A DNA stretch of 64,000 nucleotides from Rhizobium sophorae (GCF_013087515.1 NZ_JABFCN010000055.1:1-64000); one strand, 5' to 3'. Shown: positions 9,208-17,765, counted from the stretch's first letter. Program-made: numbers and translations. Notes: generated from the letters alone by a model not told the origin.

Positions 9208-9957
9208 ATGTCCGAACGACCGAACCGCAAGCCCGAGACCGGCGGCTTCTTCGCCCGCGACCGCGCCTGGCATGCGCCGGCGCTGACGCCGGGCTACAAG
9301 ACCTCCGTACTGCGCGCACCGCAGCGCGCGCTGCTGTCGCTCGATGGCACGATTTCCGAAACCACCGGCCCGGTCTTCGGCCATTCGATGATCGGCGAAC
9401 TCGACAACGACCTGATCCTGAACTACGCGCAGCCCGGCGAAAGCGCCATCGGCGAGCGCATCATCGTCCATGGCCGTGTGCTCGACGAGCGCGCCAGGCC
9501 GGTTGCAGGCGCCTTGGTCGAGTTCTGGCAGGCCAATGCCGGCGGCCGCTATCGCCACAAGAAGGAAACCTATCTGGCGGCGATCGACCCGAATTTCGGC
9601 GGCTGCGGCCGCGCCATCACCGACGAGGATGGCCGCTACCATTTCCGCACCGTCCGCCCCGGTGCCTATCCCTGGCCGAACGGCATCAACGACTGGCGCC
9701 CCGCCCATATCCATTTCTCGATCTTCGGCCATGGCTTTGCCCAGCGCCTGATCACCCAGATGTATTTCGAAGGTGATCCGATGATCTGGAAATGTCCGAT
9801 CGTCGGCACCATCCCCGACAAGGCGGCGATCGAGCAACTGATCGCGCCGCTCGACTGGGGCAACACCATCCCGATGGATTCACGCGCCTATAAATTCGAT
9901 ATCGTGCTGCGCGGCCGCCGCTCGACGATGTTCGAAAACAGACCGGAGGGCAACTGA
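9208..9957 (+). CDS. pcaH: protocatechuate 3,4-dioxygenase beta subunit
   Basis: A 249-residue beta subunit of the intradiol ring-cleavage dioxygenase, which cleaves protocatechuate to 3-carboxy-cis,cis-muconate with non-haem Fe(III). The four iron ligands can be placed: Tyr in GGRYRHK, Tyr in RPGAYPW, and the two His in RPAHIHF. An N-terminal extension of about 60 residues before the beta-sandwich is typical of PcaH. Ribosome site GAGGGAGG lies just upstream. It is followed two bases later by pcaG, so the two subunits are made together. Confidence 0.95.
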   Translation: MSERPNRKPETGGFFARDRAWHAPALTPGYKTSVLRAPQRALLSLDGTISETTGPVFGHSMIGELDNDLILNYAQPGESAIGERIIVHGRVLDERARPVAGALVEFWQANAGGRYRHKKETYLAAIDPNFGGCGRAITDEDGRYHFRTVRPGAYPWPNGINDWRPAHIHFSIFGHGFAQRLITQMYFEGDPMIWKCPIVGTIPDKAAIEQLIAPLDWGNTIPMDSRAYKFDIVLRGRRSTMFENRPEGN

Positions 9958-9959
9958 CC

Positions 9960-10571
9960 ATGCAGCAGCTCGGCTACCTCAAGGAAACCCCATCGCAGAC
10001 GGCCGGCCCCTATGTGCATATCGGCCTGACGCCGAATTTCTGCGACATAACGGGCGTCTACGACACCGATCTCGGCATCGGGATGGTCAACGACAAGACG
10101 CTCGGCGAGCGTATCACCGTCACCGGACGGATTTTCGACGGCGCTGGGGCGCTGGTGCGGGATGCGGTCATCGAGATCTGGCAGGCCGACAGCGCCGGGC
10201 TCTACAACAGCCCGTCGGAAATGCGCGGCGCCGCCGACCCGAATTTCACCGGCTGGGGCCGCTGCCCGACCCGCGTCGAGGACGGCGTCTACCGCTTCGA
10301 GACGGTCAAGCCCGGCCGTGTCCCCTTCAAGGACGGCCGCAGACAAGCCCCGCACATCACCTTCTGGATCGTCGCCCGCGGCATCAATATCGGCCTGCAT
10401 ACGCGCATGTATTTTCCGGAAGAGACGGAGGCCAACGCCGCTGACCCGCTGCTTTCGCGCATCGAACATCGCGAGCGCGTCGCAACGATGGTCGCCACCC
10501 GCGACGGCGCGACCTGTCATTTCGACATCCATCTGCAGGGTCCGAAGGAAACGGTGTTTCTGGATATCTGA
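9960..10571 (+). CDS. pcaG: protocatechuate 3,4-dioxygenase alpha subunit
   Basis: A 203-residue alpha subunit of the same dioxygenase. It keeps the intradiol beta-sandwich (TVTGRIFDGAG, IEIWQADSAGLYN) but lacks the Tyr/His iron ligands, as alpha subunits do: the PAHIHF region of the beta subunit corresponds here to APHITFWIVARG. Starts two bases after the pcaH stop. Confidence 0.94.
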   Translation: MQQLGYLKETPSQTAGPYVHIGLTPNFCDITGVYDTDLGIGMVNDKTLGERITVTGRIFDGAGALVRDAVIEIWQADSAGLYNSPSEMRGAADPNFTGWGRCPTRVEDGVYRFETVKPGRVPFKDGRRQAPHITFWIVARGINIGLHTRMYFPEETEANAADPLLSRIEHRERVATMVATRDGATCHFDIHLQGPKETVFLDI

Positions 10572-10621
10572 AGGCCGGCGTCGCGATCGGCTTGCTGGGG
10601 CGGTGATGTGCGGGTAGCGTC

Positions 10622-10753
10622 CCCCTCACCCTACCCTCTCCCCGAGGGGAGAGGGGACGTGCCCAGCGCCTGATCACCCGCCCATAAAGCGCGGACGCCG
10701 CCTCGAGTCCCTTGTCCCCAGCGGGGAGAAGGTGGCGGCAGCCGAATGAGGGG
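10622..10753. repeat. palindromic intergenic repeat, MITE-like
   Basis: The pcaG-pcaB gap holds a compact element bounded by CCCCTCA (10622-10628) and TGAGGGG (10747-10753). It contains an internal hairpin TCTCCCCGAGGGGAGA and a second GTCCCCAGCGGGGAGAAGG half. This composition is common in rhizobial intergenic repeats of the RIME/REP type. It lies inside the pca operon and could form a strong RNA fold between pcaG and pcaB. Confidence 0.6.
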
Positions 10754-10777
10754 TGACAACCACGAACCGAGACGATC

Positions 10778-11824
10778 ATGACCGCATCGCCCTTCGACCA
10801 CCCCTTCCTTTCCGGCCTGCTCGGCGACGATGAAATCGGGCCCTATTTCTCTGCCGAGGCGGATATCCGGGCCATGCTTTCCTTCGAGGCCGCGCTCGCC
10901 AAGTCTGAAGCGGATCATGGCCTGATCCCTGCCGAAGCGGCAAGGCGCATCGCTGACACCTGCGCCGCCTTCTCGCCCGATGTCTCCAGTCTTCGATCGG
11001 TAACGGCAAGGGACGGTGTCGTCGTTCCCGACCTCATCAAACAGCTGCGCGCTGATGTCGGCGAGGAAGCGGCCAAAAGCCTGCATCTCGGCGCGACCAG
11101 CCAGGATGGAATCGATACCAGCCTGATGATCCGCCTGAAGGCCGTCGTCTTCCTGTTTGCCGGCCGGCTTTCCACTATTGTCGCGGGGCTCGATGCGCTC
11201 GACGGCCAGTTCGGCCAAAACCGGCTGATGGGCCATACCCGCATGCAGGCGGCGATCCCCATCACCGTCACCGATCGCCTCGATGCCTGGCGCGCACCAC
11301 TGACGACCTATCGCGACCGTCTGACCGAGCAGAGTTTTCCCGTCCAGTTCGGTGGTGCGGCCGGCACGCTGGACAAGCTCGGGTCGCAGGCCGCGGCCAT
11401 CCGGGCCTCGCTCGCCCAGGAACTCGGCCTCACCGATGCGCCGCAATGGCAAAGCGGGCGTCTGCCGATCGCCGACATCGCCGGCCTGTTCGCGTCGATA
11501 TCGGGCAGTCTCGGCAAGATGGGCCAGGATATCGCGCTGCTTGCCCAGACCGGCGGCGAGATCGAAATCTCGGGCGGCGGCACTTCGTCGGCCATGGCGC
11601 ATAAACAGAATCCCGTTTCCGCCGAAGTCCTGGTCTCGCTCGCGCGCTTCAACGCCACGGCGCTCTCGGGCATCCATCAGTCCCTTGTCCACGAACAGGA
11701 ACGCTCGGGCGCTGCCTGGACGCTCGAATGGCTACTGCTGCCGCAAATGGCGATGGCAACCGCCGCCAGCCTGCGGCTGGCCAAGGAGCTTACGGGAAAT
11801 ATCAAGAGGCTTGGAACGGCCTAG
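10778..11824 (+). CDS. pcaB: 3-carboxy-cis,cis-muconate cycloisomerase
   Basis: A 348-residue member of the fumarase/aspartase superfamily that forms 4-carboxymuconolactone. The family signature is GGGTSSAMAHKQNPVSAE (around 265-282) and the catalytic-loop HLGATSQD lies near 101-108. It is shorter than the roughly 450-residue Pseudomonas enzyme because the C-terminal domain is reduced, as in rhizobial PcaB. Its stop overlaps the stop of the convergent antitoxin gene (CTAG). Confidence 0.92.
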   Translation: MTASPFDHPFLSGLLGDDEIGPYFSAEADIRAMLSFEAALAKSEADHGLIPAEAARRIADTCAAFSPDVSSLRSVTARDGVVVPDLIKQLRADVGEEAAKSLHLGATSQDGIDTSLMIRLKAVVFLFAGRLSTIVAGLDALDGQFGQNRLMGHTRMQAAIPITVTDRLDAWRAPLTTYRDRLTEQSFPVQFGGAAGTLDKLGSQAAAIRASLAQELGLTDAPQWQSGRLPIADIAGLFASISGSLGKMGQDIALLAQTGGEIEISGGGTSSAMAHKQNPVSAEVLVSLARFNATALSGIHQSLVHEQERSGAAWTLEWLLLPQMAMATAASLRLAKELTGNIKRLGTA

Positions 11825-12144
11825 CTCAGAACCTGAAGTCCGTGCTTTTGCACGATCGAGAGCAGCTTCAACGCCATCCCGCTTGGCCTTTTGGCTCCGC
11901 TTTCCCACTTCTGCACGGTGGATTCGCTGGTATTCAGATATCGGGCGAAAACCGGCTGGCTGACGTGATTGCTTTCCCGCAATGCCTTGATGGCCTCGGG
12001 ACCAAGCGCGTGCGGCGAAACCAGGCAGCTTTCATCGAAGGAGCGCATCGTTTCCTTGTCGATGGTTCCTATTTCATGCATAGCCTTCGCGGACGTGTGA
12101 ATCGCCTCGAACGCATCGCTCTTGTACTTTATGCTTTTTGCCAT
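11821..12144 (-). CDS. HTH antitoxin-like regulator
   Basis: A 107-residue protein with a C-terminal helix-turn-helix (FARYLNTSESTVQKWESG, about 73-90) and an N-terminal helical part. This layout is typical of antitoxins that follow RelE/HigB-type toxins. The ATG at 12144 has GGGGA seven bases upstream. The same frame continues upstream into the toxin remnant, so a longer 159-residue fusion could also be made. Convergent with pcaB, with overlapping stops. Confidence 0.75.
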   Translation of the reverse strand: MAKSIKYKSDAFEAIHTSAKAMHEIGTIDKETMRSFDESCLVSPHALGPEAIKALRESNHVSQPVFARYLNTSESTVQKWESGAKRPSGMALKLLSIVQKHGLQVLS

Positions 12145-12300
12145 GTTCGATCCCCAGACGCCGCCCAGATCATCGGCCTTGCCTTCCGCGACCTGCCTGA
12201 TAGCTTTCGATAACTCGGAATCCGATATTCGCGCTTTGCGAGCCGCCTTGGTAACCCAGCCGGTTTTTAAAAGCCGTTCCTCCATACCTGGAAGTAGCAC
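12145..12300 (-). pseudogene. truncated RelE/HigB-type toxin
   Basis: The roughly 50 codons upstream of the antitoxin encode KTGWVTKAARKARISDSELSK-like sequence and end at ADDLGGV. This matches the N-terminal third of HigB-like toxins (the ISD-x-EL ... G-x-ADDLGGG segment). The rest, which holds the catalytic basic residues, is missing, and the frame runs directly into the antitoxin. The natural start would be ATG at 12285; GTG at 12300 is also open. An internal deletion that removed the toxin and kept the antitoxin is the simplest reading. Confidence 0.65.
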
Positions 12301-12309
12301 CCGGTGCTA
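12295..12309. promoter_or_regulatory. candidate antitoxin operator
   Basis: TAGCACC-C-GGTGCTA is a perfect 15-base palindrome with one central base. It lies at the 5' end of the truncated toxin and 38 bases before the SDR start on the other strand. It probably binds the HTH antitoxin, and it could also affect the SDR gene. Confidence 0.5.
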
Positions 12310-12346
12310 TGTTTTCAAGTTGACCTCCTAAGATGAGAGCAGCCTC

Positions 12347-13114
12347 GTGACCTTTCCCCTTTTCGATCTCTCCGGCCGCCGCGCCCTCATCACCGGCTCC
12401 AGCCAGGGCATCGGCCGCGCATTGGCGGTCGGGCTTGCCGAGCATGGCGCCTCGATCATCATCAACGGCCGCAATGCGCAGAAGGCGGAAGCCGCCGCCG
12501 AAGATATCCGTCGCAGCCATCGCCATGCCGTCAGCGCCGCCTTCGACGTCACCGATGCGGAGGCCAGCCGCACCGCCATCGCCTATATCGAGGCGGAGAT
12601 CGGCCCGATCGACATCCTCATCAACAATGCCGGCATGCAGTTTCGCGCACCGCTGGAGAACTTCCCGGTCGACAAATGGGACGAGATCTTCAAGACCAAC
12701 GTCTCCAGCCTGTTCTATGTCAGCCAGCCGGTCGCCCAGGCGATGATATCGCGCGGCCGCGGCAAGATCATCAACATCGCCTCCGTCCAGGCCGAACTCG
12801 CCCGTCCCGGCATTGCGCCCTACACCGCGACAAAGGGCGCGGTGAAGAACCTGACGCGCGGCATGGCGACCGACTGGGCGAAACACGGTCTGCAGGTCAA
12901 TGCGATCGCACCCGGCTATTTCCGCACGCCGCTCAACCAGGCGCTCGTCGACGATCCCAAGTTTTCTGGCTGGCTGGAAACCCGCACGCCGGCCGGCCGC
13001 TGGGGCGAGGTCAAAGAGCTTGTCGGCGCGGCCGTCTTCCTAGCCTCGGATGCCTCCTCCTTCGTCAACGGCCATATGCTGACCGTCGACGGCGGCATCA
13101 CGGCCTCGCTCTAG
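12347..13114 (+). CDS. SDR oxidoreductase, gluconate 5-dehydrogenase-like
   Basis: A 255-residue classical short-chain dehydrogenase. It has the Rossmann motif TGSSQGIG (about 17-24), the NNAG motif, a catalytic Ser in NIASVQAE and the YTATKGAVK motif. The C-terminal FLASDASSFVNGHMLTVDGG is the usual SDR ending. It resembles gluconate 5-dehydrogenase / 2-deoxy-gluconate 3-dehydrogenase. GTG at 12347 is the start, with a purine-rich AAGATGAGAG site upstream. Its place between the pca and quinate blocks makes a polyol or cyclitol substrate possible, but the sequence does not fix this. Confidence 0.82.
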   Translation: MTFPLFDLSGRRALITGSSQGIGRALAVGLAEHGASIIINGRNAQKAEAAAEDIRRSHRHAVSAAFDVTDAEASRTAIAYIEAEIGPIDILINNAGMQFRAPLENFPVDKWDEIFKTNVSSLFYVSQPVAQAMISRGRGKIINIASVQAELARPGIAPYTATKGAVKNLTRGMATDWAKHGLQVNAIAPGYFRTPLNQALVDDPKFSGWLETRTPAGRWGEVKELVGAAVFLASDASSFVNGHMLTVDGGITASL

Positions 13115-13207
13115 GTCACCGACTCACCAAGCGCATCCAGATTTTGGATGAAGCGAGTTTGACGAGAGCAAGGTAGTTCGCCTTTCGGCATCATGCTCTG
13201 AACCGCA

Positions 13208-14038
13208 TCATCCGAGTTTGGCGATCGCCCGCAGATTGTCGGCCGTCGTCGTCGGGAATTCGAAGAATTCGAGATAGGCGGGGATCTGTTCGAACAACAT
13301 GTCTGTCCCAACCTGAAATGCGCAGCCGCGCGCCCGCACGGCCTCGAGAAAGGGGGTTATCTCCTTCGTCATCACGACTTCGCCGACGAAGGTCGACGGA
13401 GAAATGCGGTCGATGTCGATCGGCAGCGGGTCGCCCCGTCGCATTCCGAGAGGTGTCGCGTTGACGACGATGTCGAAACCATCAGGATCGGCGGAGCCGA
13501 CCGTCACTTCAAGATGCGGATAATATTTCCTCAGCCTGTCCAGCAGCGCGGTCGCGGTCGCCTCATTGGCGTCGAAGATGGCGAGATGCTCCACGCCCGC
13601 CTGTGCCAAGGACGCCGCGATCGCCGAGCCGACGCCGCCTGCACCCGCGATGAGCGCATGGGCTCCCTCAACTTTTTTACCCTTGCGCAAAAGGCCGCGA
13701 ACGAAGCCCTCGCCATCGAACATGTCACCGATCAGCCTGCCGTCCGAACCGAGACGGACCGCATTGCAAGAGCCGGCGACTTTCGCACTGGTCGAGGTTT
13801 CGTCGAGCAGCGCCATCGTCGAAATCTTGTGCGGCATGGTGATGAGAGCACCGTGGATATTGGATAGCCGGAACAGAAGCTTCAGAAATGCCGGATAGTC
13901 CGCCGGCCGGCAGCCCATCGGCACGACGACGGCATCAATTCCGTTCTTCTCGAAGTATGGATTGTAGATCAGCGGCGCCTTGAAGGACTCCGTCGGATAG
14001 CCGAGATGCGCGATGAGTTTGGTCGTCCCGGTGATCAT
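13208..14038 (-). CDS. shikimate/quinate dehydrogenase-like enzyme (AroE family)
   Basis: A 276-residue AroE-family protein. The substrate motif is PTESFKAP (15-22), the catalytic Lys71 is in TMPHK, and the nucleotide motif is AGAGGVG (131-137). At the end of the second Rossmann strand the residue is Asp156 (FDANEA) instead of the Asn-Arg-Thr of biosynthetic NADPH-dependent AroE. This favours NAD+ and a catabolic role, as in bacterial quinate/shikimate dehydrogenases. It is the last gene of the minus-strand operon, four bases after the Gfo/Idh/MocA gene. It could oxidise quinate to dehydroquinate or shikimate to dehydroshikimate. Confidence 0.85.
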   Translation of the reverse strand: MITGTTKLIAHLGYPTESFKAPLIYNPYFEKNGIDAVVVPMGCRPADYPAFLKLLFRLSNIHGALITMPHKISTMALLDETSTSAKVAGSCNAVRLGSDGRLIGDMFDGEGFVRGLLRKGKKVEGAHALIAGAGGVGSAIAASLAQAGVEHLAIFDANEATATALLDRLRKYYPHLEVTVGSADPDGFDIVVNATPLGMRRGDPLPIDIDRISPSTFVGEVVMTKEITPFLEAVRARGCAFQVGTDMLFEQIPAYLEFFEFPTTTADNLRAIAKLG

Positions 14039-14042
14039 GTGG

Positions 14043-15110
14043 TCAGACTTTCTGGGGATCGGAAGAGGCGCTGACGTTAGCGAGGTGGATCATCTGTCCC
14101 CAGCGCGCCGATCTCTTGATCGCTTCGACGACCCTGAGAGTGGCGAGGCCCTCCCGGCCACTCACCAGAGGCGTGGCATCGCCACGAATGACGTCGCAAA
14201 AATGTCTGAGCTGAACGCAAAGGGGATCGGCTGCTTGGTAAGGCACCCGCTCCTCGGCAAGCTGCTCCAGCCAATCGGGCCTCGAAGGGCTCGTCCAAAG
14301 CGTCAAATCGGGAATTCCGAGCGAACCCCTGGTGCCGCCGATCTGGTAGCAGAATTGATCGTAATGGGGAAAAGCGGGATTCTCCCCGGTGGTCGTCTCC
14401 CAGCTCCAGGGCGCGGCCACGGCATCACTGCCGTTGAGGGTTGCAAGCACCCCGCTTGCGAAACGCAGCGTGACGACGGCCGTATCCTCGACGGCATGGT
14501 ACCGTGCGGCGTGTGATTCCATCGCATGGACGGCTTCGACCTCGCCGAAGAGATATCGGAAGAGATCGACATCGTGGATCAGGTTGACGAAGACCGGGCC
14601 GGCGCCCGCTTCGCGCCGCCAGGGGATATCGAAGTAGTCGTCGGGCTTGGCGACCCAGAACGTGCCGTGCACCGTGATGATCCGGCCAAGCCTTCCGCCG
14701 TCGACGATCTGCTTGACCGCCTGGATCATCGGGTTGTGACGCCTGTGATGGCCAACCAGCAGCGGTGTGCCCGCCTTCTCGCCGGCGGCGACCAGTGCGG
14801 CGGCAGCATCGACATCGTCGGCGATCGGTTTCTCGATCAGGGCAGGGATGCCGGCAGCGACGATCTCCATTCCGTTCTCGACGTGAAGCTGGTTCGGCGT
14901 CGCCACGATCACGCCGTCAGGCCTGTCCTCGACGCGGATGTCTAAGAAGCTCTGGTACCATCGGGCGCCGACAGTCTCGGCAAAGTCACGACCGGCGGCA
15001 GAAGGGTCGATCACCGCCGAGAGAACGGTGCCGGGCTCGGACGTGATGCGCTCGGCGTGGCGCCTGCCGATGAGGCCGACTCCCATGACTGCAATCTCTA
15101 ACGGCTTCAT
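14043..15110 (-). CDS. Gfo/Idh/MocA-family oxidoreductase
   Basis: A 355-residue NAD(P)-dependent dehydrogenase. The N-terminal Rossmann domain has GVGLIG (10-15), EKP is at 93-95, and the C-terminal alpha/beta domain contains the catalytic-region LIHDVDLFRYLFG. Family members oxidise inositols, sugars or other polyols. Position between the ABC ATPase and the AroE-like gene suggests it acts on the imported cyclohexane carboxylate or on a related cyclitol. The substrate is not known from sequence. Confidence 0.85.
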   Translation of the reverse strand: MKPLEIAVMGVGLIGRRHAERITSEPGTVLSAVIDPSAAGRDFAETVGARWYQSFLDIRVEDRPDGVIVATPNQLHVENGMEIVAAGIPALIEKPIADDVDAAAALVAAGEKAGTPLLVGHHRRHNPMIQAVKQIVDGGRLGRIITVHGTFWVAKPDDYFDIPWRREAGAGPVFVNLIHDVDLFRYLFGEVEAVHAMESHAARYHAVEDTAVVTLRFASGVLATLNGSDAVAAPWSWETTTGENPAFPHYDQFCYQIGGTRGSLGIPDLTLWTSPSRPDWLEQLAEERVPYQAADPLCVQLRHFCDVIRGDATPLVSGREGLATLRVVEAIKRSARWGQMIHLANVSASSDPQKV

Positions 15111-15151
15111 AGCCGGCTCCCATAATCTGCCAGACGCATCGACTGAGCCCC

Positions 15152-15916
15152 TTACTTGCGCAGGATTTCTCCGAGGAATTTCCTGGTTCGCTCATGCTGT
15201 GGGTTCGTGAAGAACTCGGCCGGCGGGGCTTCCTCGACGATCGCGCCGCTGGCCATGAAGATCACGCGATCGGCGACCTGGCGGGCAAAGCCCATCTCGT
15301 GCGTGACGCAGATCATCGTCATGCCCTCGTCGGCCAGCGCGATCATCGTATCCAGCACCTCTTTGACCATCTCCGGGTCAAGCGCCGACGTCGGCTCATC
15401 GAACAGCATCACTTTCGGCCGCATGCAAAGCGCACGGGCGATGGCGACACGCTGCTGCTGGCCACCAGAAAGCTGCACCGGATATTTGTCGGCCTGCTCC
15501 AGGATCTTGACCCGCTCGAGCAGCCCGCGTGCCCGTTCCTCGGCCTCCGCCCTACTGATGCCGACTGCCTTCATCGGCGCCAGCATGCAGTTCTGCAGCA
15601 CGGTCAGATGCGGAAACAGATTGAACTGCTGGAAGACCATGCCGACCTCACGACGGATCGCATCGATGGTCTTGGCCTGATTGCCCAAAAGAATCCCGCC
15701 GACGCGGATTTCACCCTTTTCGTAGGTCTCGAGATGGTTGATGCAGCGAATGAGCGTCGATTTCCCACTGCCGGAGGGTCCGCACAAGACGATCCTCTCG
15801 CCGCTGCGAACCGATATGTTGATGTCGCGCAGGGCTTGAAAAGCACCATACCACTTCTCCACCCGCTCCATGGTGATCATGGTTTCCGCGCCTTGAGCGA
15901 GACTGGGACTGGTCAT
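15152..15916 (-). CDS. ABC transporter ATPase, polar amino acid-type
   Basis: A 254-residue ATPase with Walker A GPSGSGKST, Q-loop VFQQFNLFPHLTV, signature LSGGQQQRVAIARAL, Walker B VMLFDEPTSALD and switch His in CVTHEMGFA. It belongs to the polar amino-acid uptake group (GlnQ/HisP type). The ATG at 15916 has GGAG eight bases upstream; the longer frame upstream is a shadow of the permease gene. It works with the two permeases and the binding protein of the same operon. Confidence 0.9.
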   Translation of the reverse strand: MTSPSLAQGAETMITMERVEKWYGAFQALRDINISVRSGERIVLCGPSGSGKSTLIRCINHLETYEKGEIRVGGILLGNQAKTIDAIRREVGMVFQQFNLFPHLTVLQNCMLAPMKAVGISRAEAEERARGLLERVKILEQADKYPVQLSGGQQQRVAIARALCMRPKVMLFDEPTSALDPEMVKEVLDTMIALADEGMTMICVTHEMGFARQVADRVIFMASGAIVEEAPPAEFFTNPQHERTRKFLGEILRK

Positions 15917-15969
15917 CAGTAGAACTCCATATTGGCGGGCTGGACTGCATCGAAGACGAGGGATGCTGA

Positions 15970-16611
15970 TCAGCGCGCGGAGGCGGCAAACTTTCGTTCG
16001 AGGCGAGCGCCAAGAATCGTCAGTGGGCAGCACATCAGGAAATAGAGAATGCCGACGATGCCGAAGACCGTCAGCGGTTGGAAGATCTGGTTGGAGATGA
16101 TGTTGCCGGCCCGCGTCAGCTCGGTGAAGCCGACGATCGATGCAAGCGAGGTGCCCTTGATCAACTGCACGAGGAAACCGATCGTGGCGGGCAGCGAGAT
16201 GCGCAGCGCCTGCGGCAGGATGACATCCTTCATGCGCGAGATATATCGGAGGCTGAGAGCCTTTGCCGCTTCCGTCTGGCCGCGCGGAACCGCTTCGATC
16301 GACCCGCGCCAGATCTCGCCGAGATAGGCGCTCGCATGCAGGGTCAGGCCGATGGCGACGGCCACCCAGGCATCGAGCATCAGCCCCACCAGCGCCAAGC
16401 CGTAATAGACGACGAACAGCTGCATCAGCAGCGGGGTTCCCTGGAAGACGGCGATATAGCCGGCCGTGACGCGTTCCAGCAACGGTATGCCCGAGGCGCG
16501 CGCAAGGGCGACACCGAGCCCTGCAATGCCGCCGCAGACAAAGCCGACGGCGGACAGGAGCACGGTCCATTTCAGGCCGATCAGGAGGAAGACGAATTCT
16601 TCGTGACCCAT
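15970..16611 (-). CDS. ABC transporter permease, polar amino acid-type
   Basis: A 213-residue inner-membrane permease of the HisMQ family with about five membrane helices. The EAA loop contains EAAKALSLRYISRMKDVILPQALRI-type sequence for ATPase docking. AGGAGG lies just before the ATG. Ten bases separate it from the second permease upstream, so the two probably form the heterodimeric channel. Confidence 0.9.
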   Translation of the reverse strand: MGHEEFVFLLIGLKWTVLLSAVGFVCGGIAGLGVALARASGIPLLERVTAGYIAVFQGTPLLMQLFVVYYGLALVGLMLDAWVAVAIGLTLHASAYLGEIWRGSIEAVPRGQTEAAKALSLRYISRMKDVILPQALRISLPATIGFLVQLIKGTSLASIVGFTELTRAGNIISNQIFQPLTVFGIVGILYFLMCCPLTILGARLERKFAASAR

Positions 16612-16621
16612 GGAATTCCTC

Positions 16622-17290
16622 CTACTTGACCGGATATTTGAAGTAGCGCGTCGAAAACAGCGCGAAGATGCGCATCATCAGCCAGGAGATCACGAAATAG
16701 AAAACCGTGACGGTGAAGTAGACCTCGAAGCTGCGGAAGCTCTCCGACTCGATGCGCTGCGAAACGGACGTCAGCTCGTAGGCGGAAATCGCCGATGCGA
16801 TGCTGGTGGTCAGCGTCAGCAGGACGAACTGGCTGGTCAATGACGGATAGATCGCCCGTAATGCCGGCTTGAGGATGATCAGCCGGAAGACCTGAGCCTT
16901 GTGCAGACCAAGCGCCAGACCCGCCTCCATCTGTCCCTTCGGGATCGACTGGACGCCGCCACGAATGATCTCGATCGCGTAGGCACCACCGTTGATGCCG
17001 AGCGCGATAATCGCCGTCGGTGTCGGATCCAGCCTGATGCCTGTCAGCGGAAGCGCGAAGTAGATGAAAAAGATCTGCACCAGAAACGGCGTGTTACGGA
17101 TCAACTCGACGAAGGCGATGACCAGCCATCGCGCCGGCTTGAGGGCGGAGTCGCGCAAGGCGACGCCGCCAATTCCGATGATGATTGCCAGCAGCATCCC
17201 ACAAATGGCAAGCAAGAATGTCCCGAGGCAGCCGAGCAGAAGGCTCGGCAGGCTATCTATGACCGGGGTGAAATCCAACTTATAATTCAT
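16622..17290 (-). CDS. ABC transporter permease, polar amino acid-type
   Basis: A 222-residue HisMQ-family permease starting MNYKLDFTPVIDSLPSL, with about five membrane helices and an EAA loop (MEAGLALGLHKAQVFRLIIL region). The ATG at 17290 has AAGGA five bases before it; an upstream in-frame ATG at 17383 lies inside aroQ and has no such site. It pairs with the permease at 15970-16611. Confidence 0.9.
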   Translation of the reverse strand: MNYKLDFTPVIDSLPSLLLGCLGTFLLAICGMLLAIIIGIGGVALRDSALKPARWLVIAFVELIRNTPFLVQIFFIYFALPLTGIRLDPTPTAIIALGINGGAYAIEIIRGGVQSIPKGQMEAGLALGLHKAQVFRLIILKPALRAIYPSLTSQFVLLTLTTSIASAISAYELTSVSQRIESESFRSFEVYFTVTVFYFVISWLMMRIFALFSTRYFKYPVK

Positions 17291-17321
17291 GGCGATCCTT
17301 CTGGTCCGTCTTCCTGAAAGT

Positions 17322-17765
17322 TCAGTCGCGCTTGACCATTCCAGCCATCGCCTGGACAGCCAGCTCGTAGCCGTCGGCTCCAAAACCGATCATGATGCCC
17401 GTGGCAACGCGCGAGATGAGCGAATTGTGGTAGATGCTTTCGCGCGCATGAACATTCGAAATATGCAGCTCGATCTTCGGCGGGTCGAACATTTTCAACG
17501 CATCGAGAAGAGCGATCGATGTGAACGTATAGCCGGCAGGATTAATGATGATGCCACAGGCGTCAGTCCGGGCCTGGTGCACGCTCTCAACCAGTTCGCC
17601 CTCGAAATTGGTCTGCCGAAACTCGACGTCGAATCCCAGGGCCTTTGCCTTGGTCACGCATCGTTTCCTGATGTCGGCCAGCGTCGTGGTTCCATAGATC
17701 GCCGGCTCGCGCTGACCGAGAAGATTAAGGTTCGGCCCGTTGAGCACAAAGATTGGTTTGTTCAT
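17322..17765 (-). CDS. aroQ: 3-dehydroquinate dehydratase, type II
   Basis: A 147-residue type II dehydroquinase, the normal size. It shows the NGPNLNLLGQREPAIYG signature with Arg19 and Tyr24 of the flexible active-site lid, and HISNVHARE with the catalytic His. It interconverts 3-dehydroquinate and 3-dehydroshikimate. Because it sits between the binding-protein and permease genes of a catabolic operon, opposite quiC, it is probably the catabolic enzyme (QuiB role) and not the biosynthetic copy. The shorter start at 17765 gives the family N-terminus. Confidence 0.93.
   Translation of the reverse strand: MNKPIFVLNGPNLNLLGQREPAIYGTTTLADIRKRCVTKAKALGFDVEFRQTNFEGELVESVHQARTDACGIIINPAGYTFTSIALLDALKMFDPPKIELHISNVHARESIYHNSLISRVATGIMIGFGADGYELAVQAMAGMVKRD

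Noticed and set aside
8683..9837. Long minus-strand open frame (384 codons) across pcaD-pcaC-pcaH
   Set aside because: It lies antisense to well-identified pca genes and has no recognisable domain; such frames are common in high-GC DNA.
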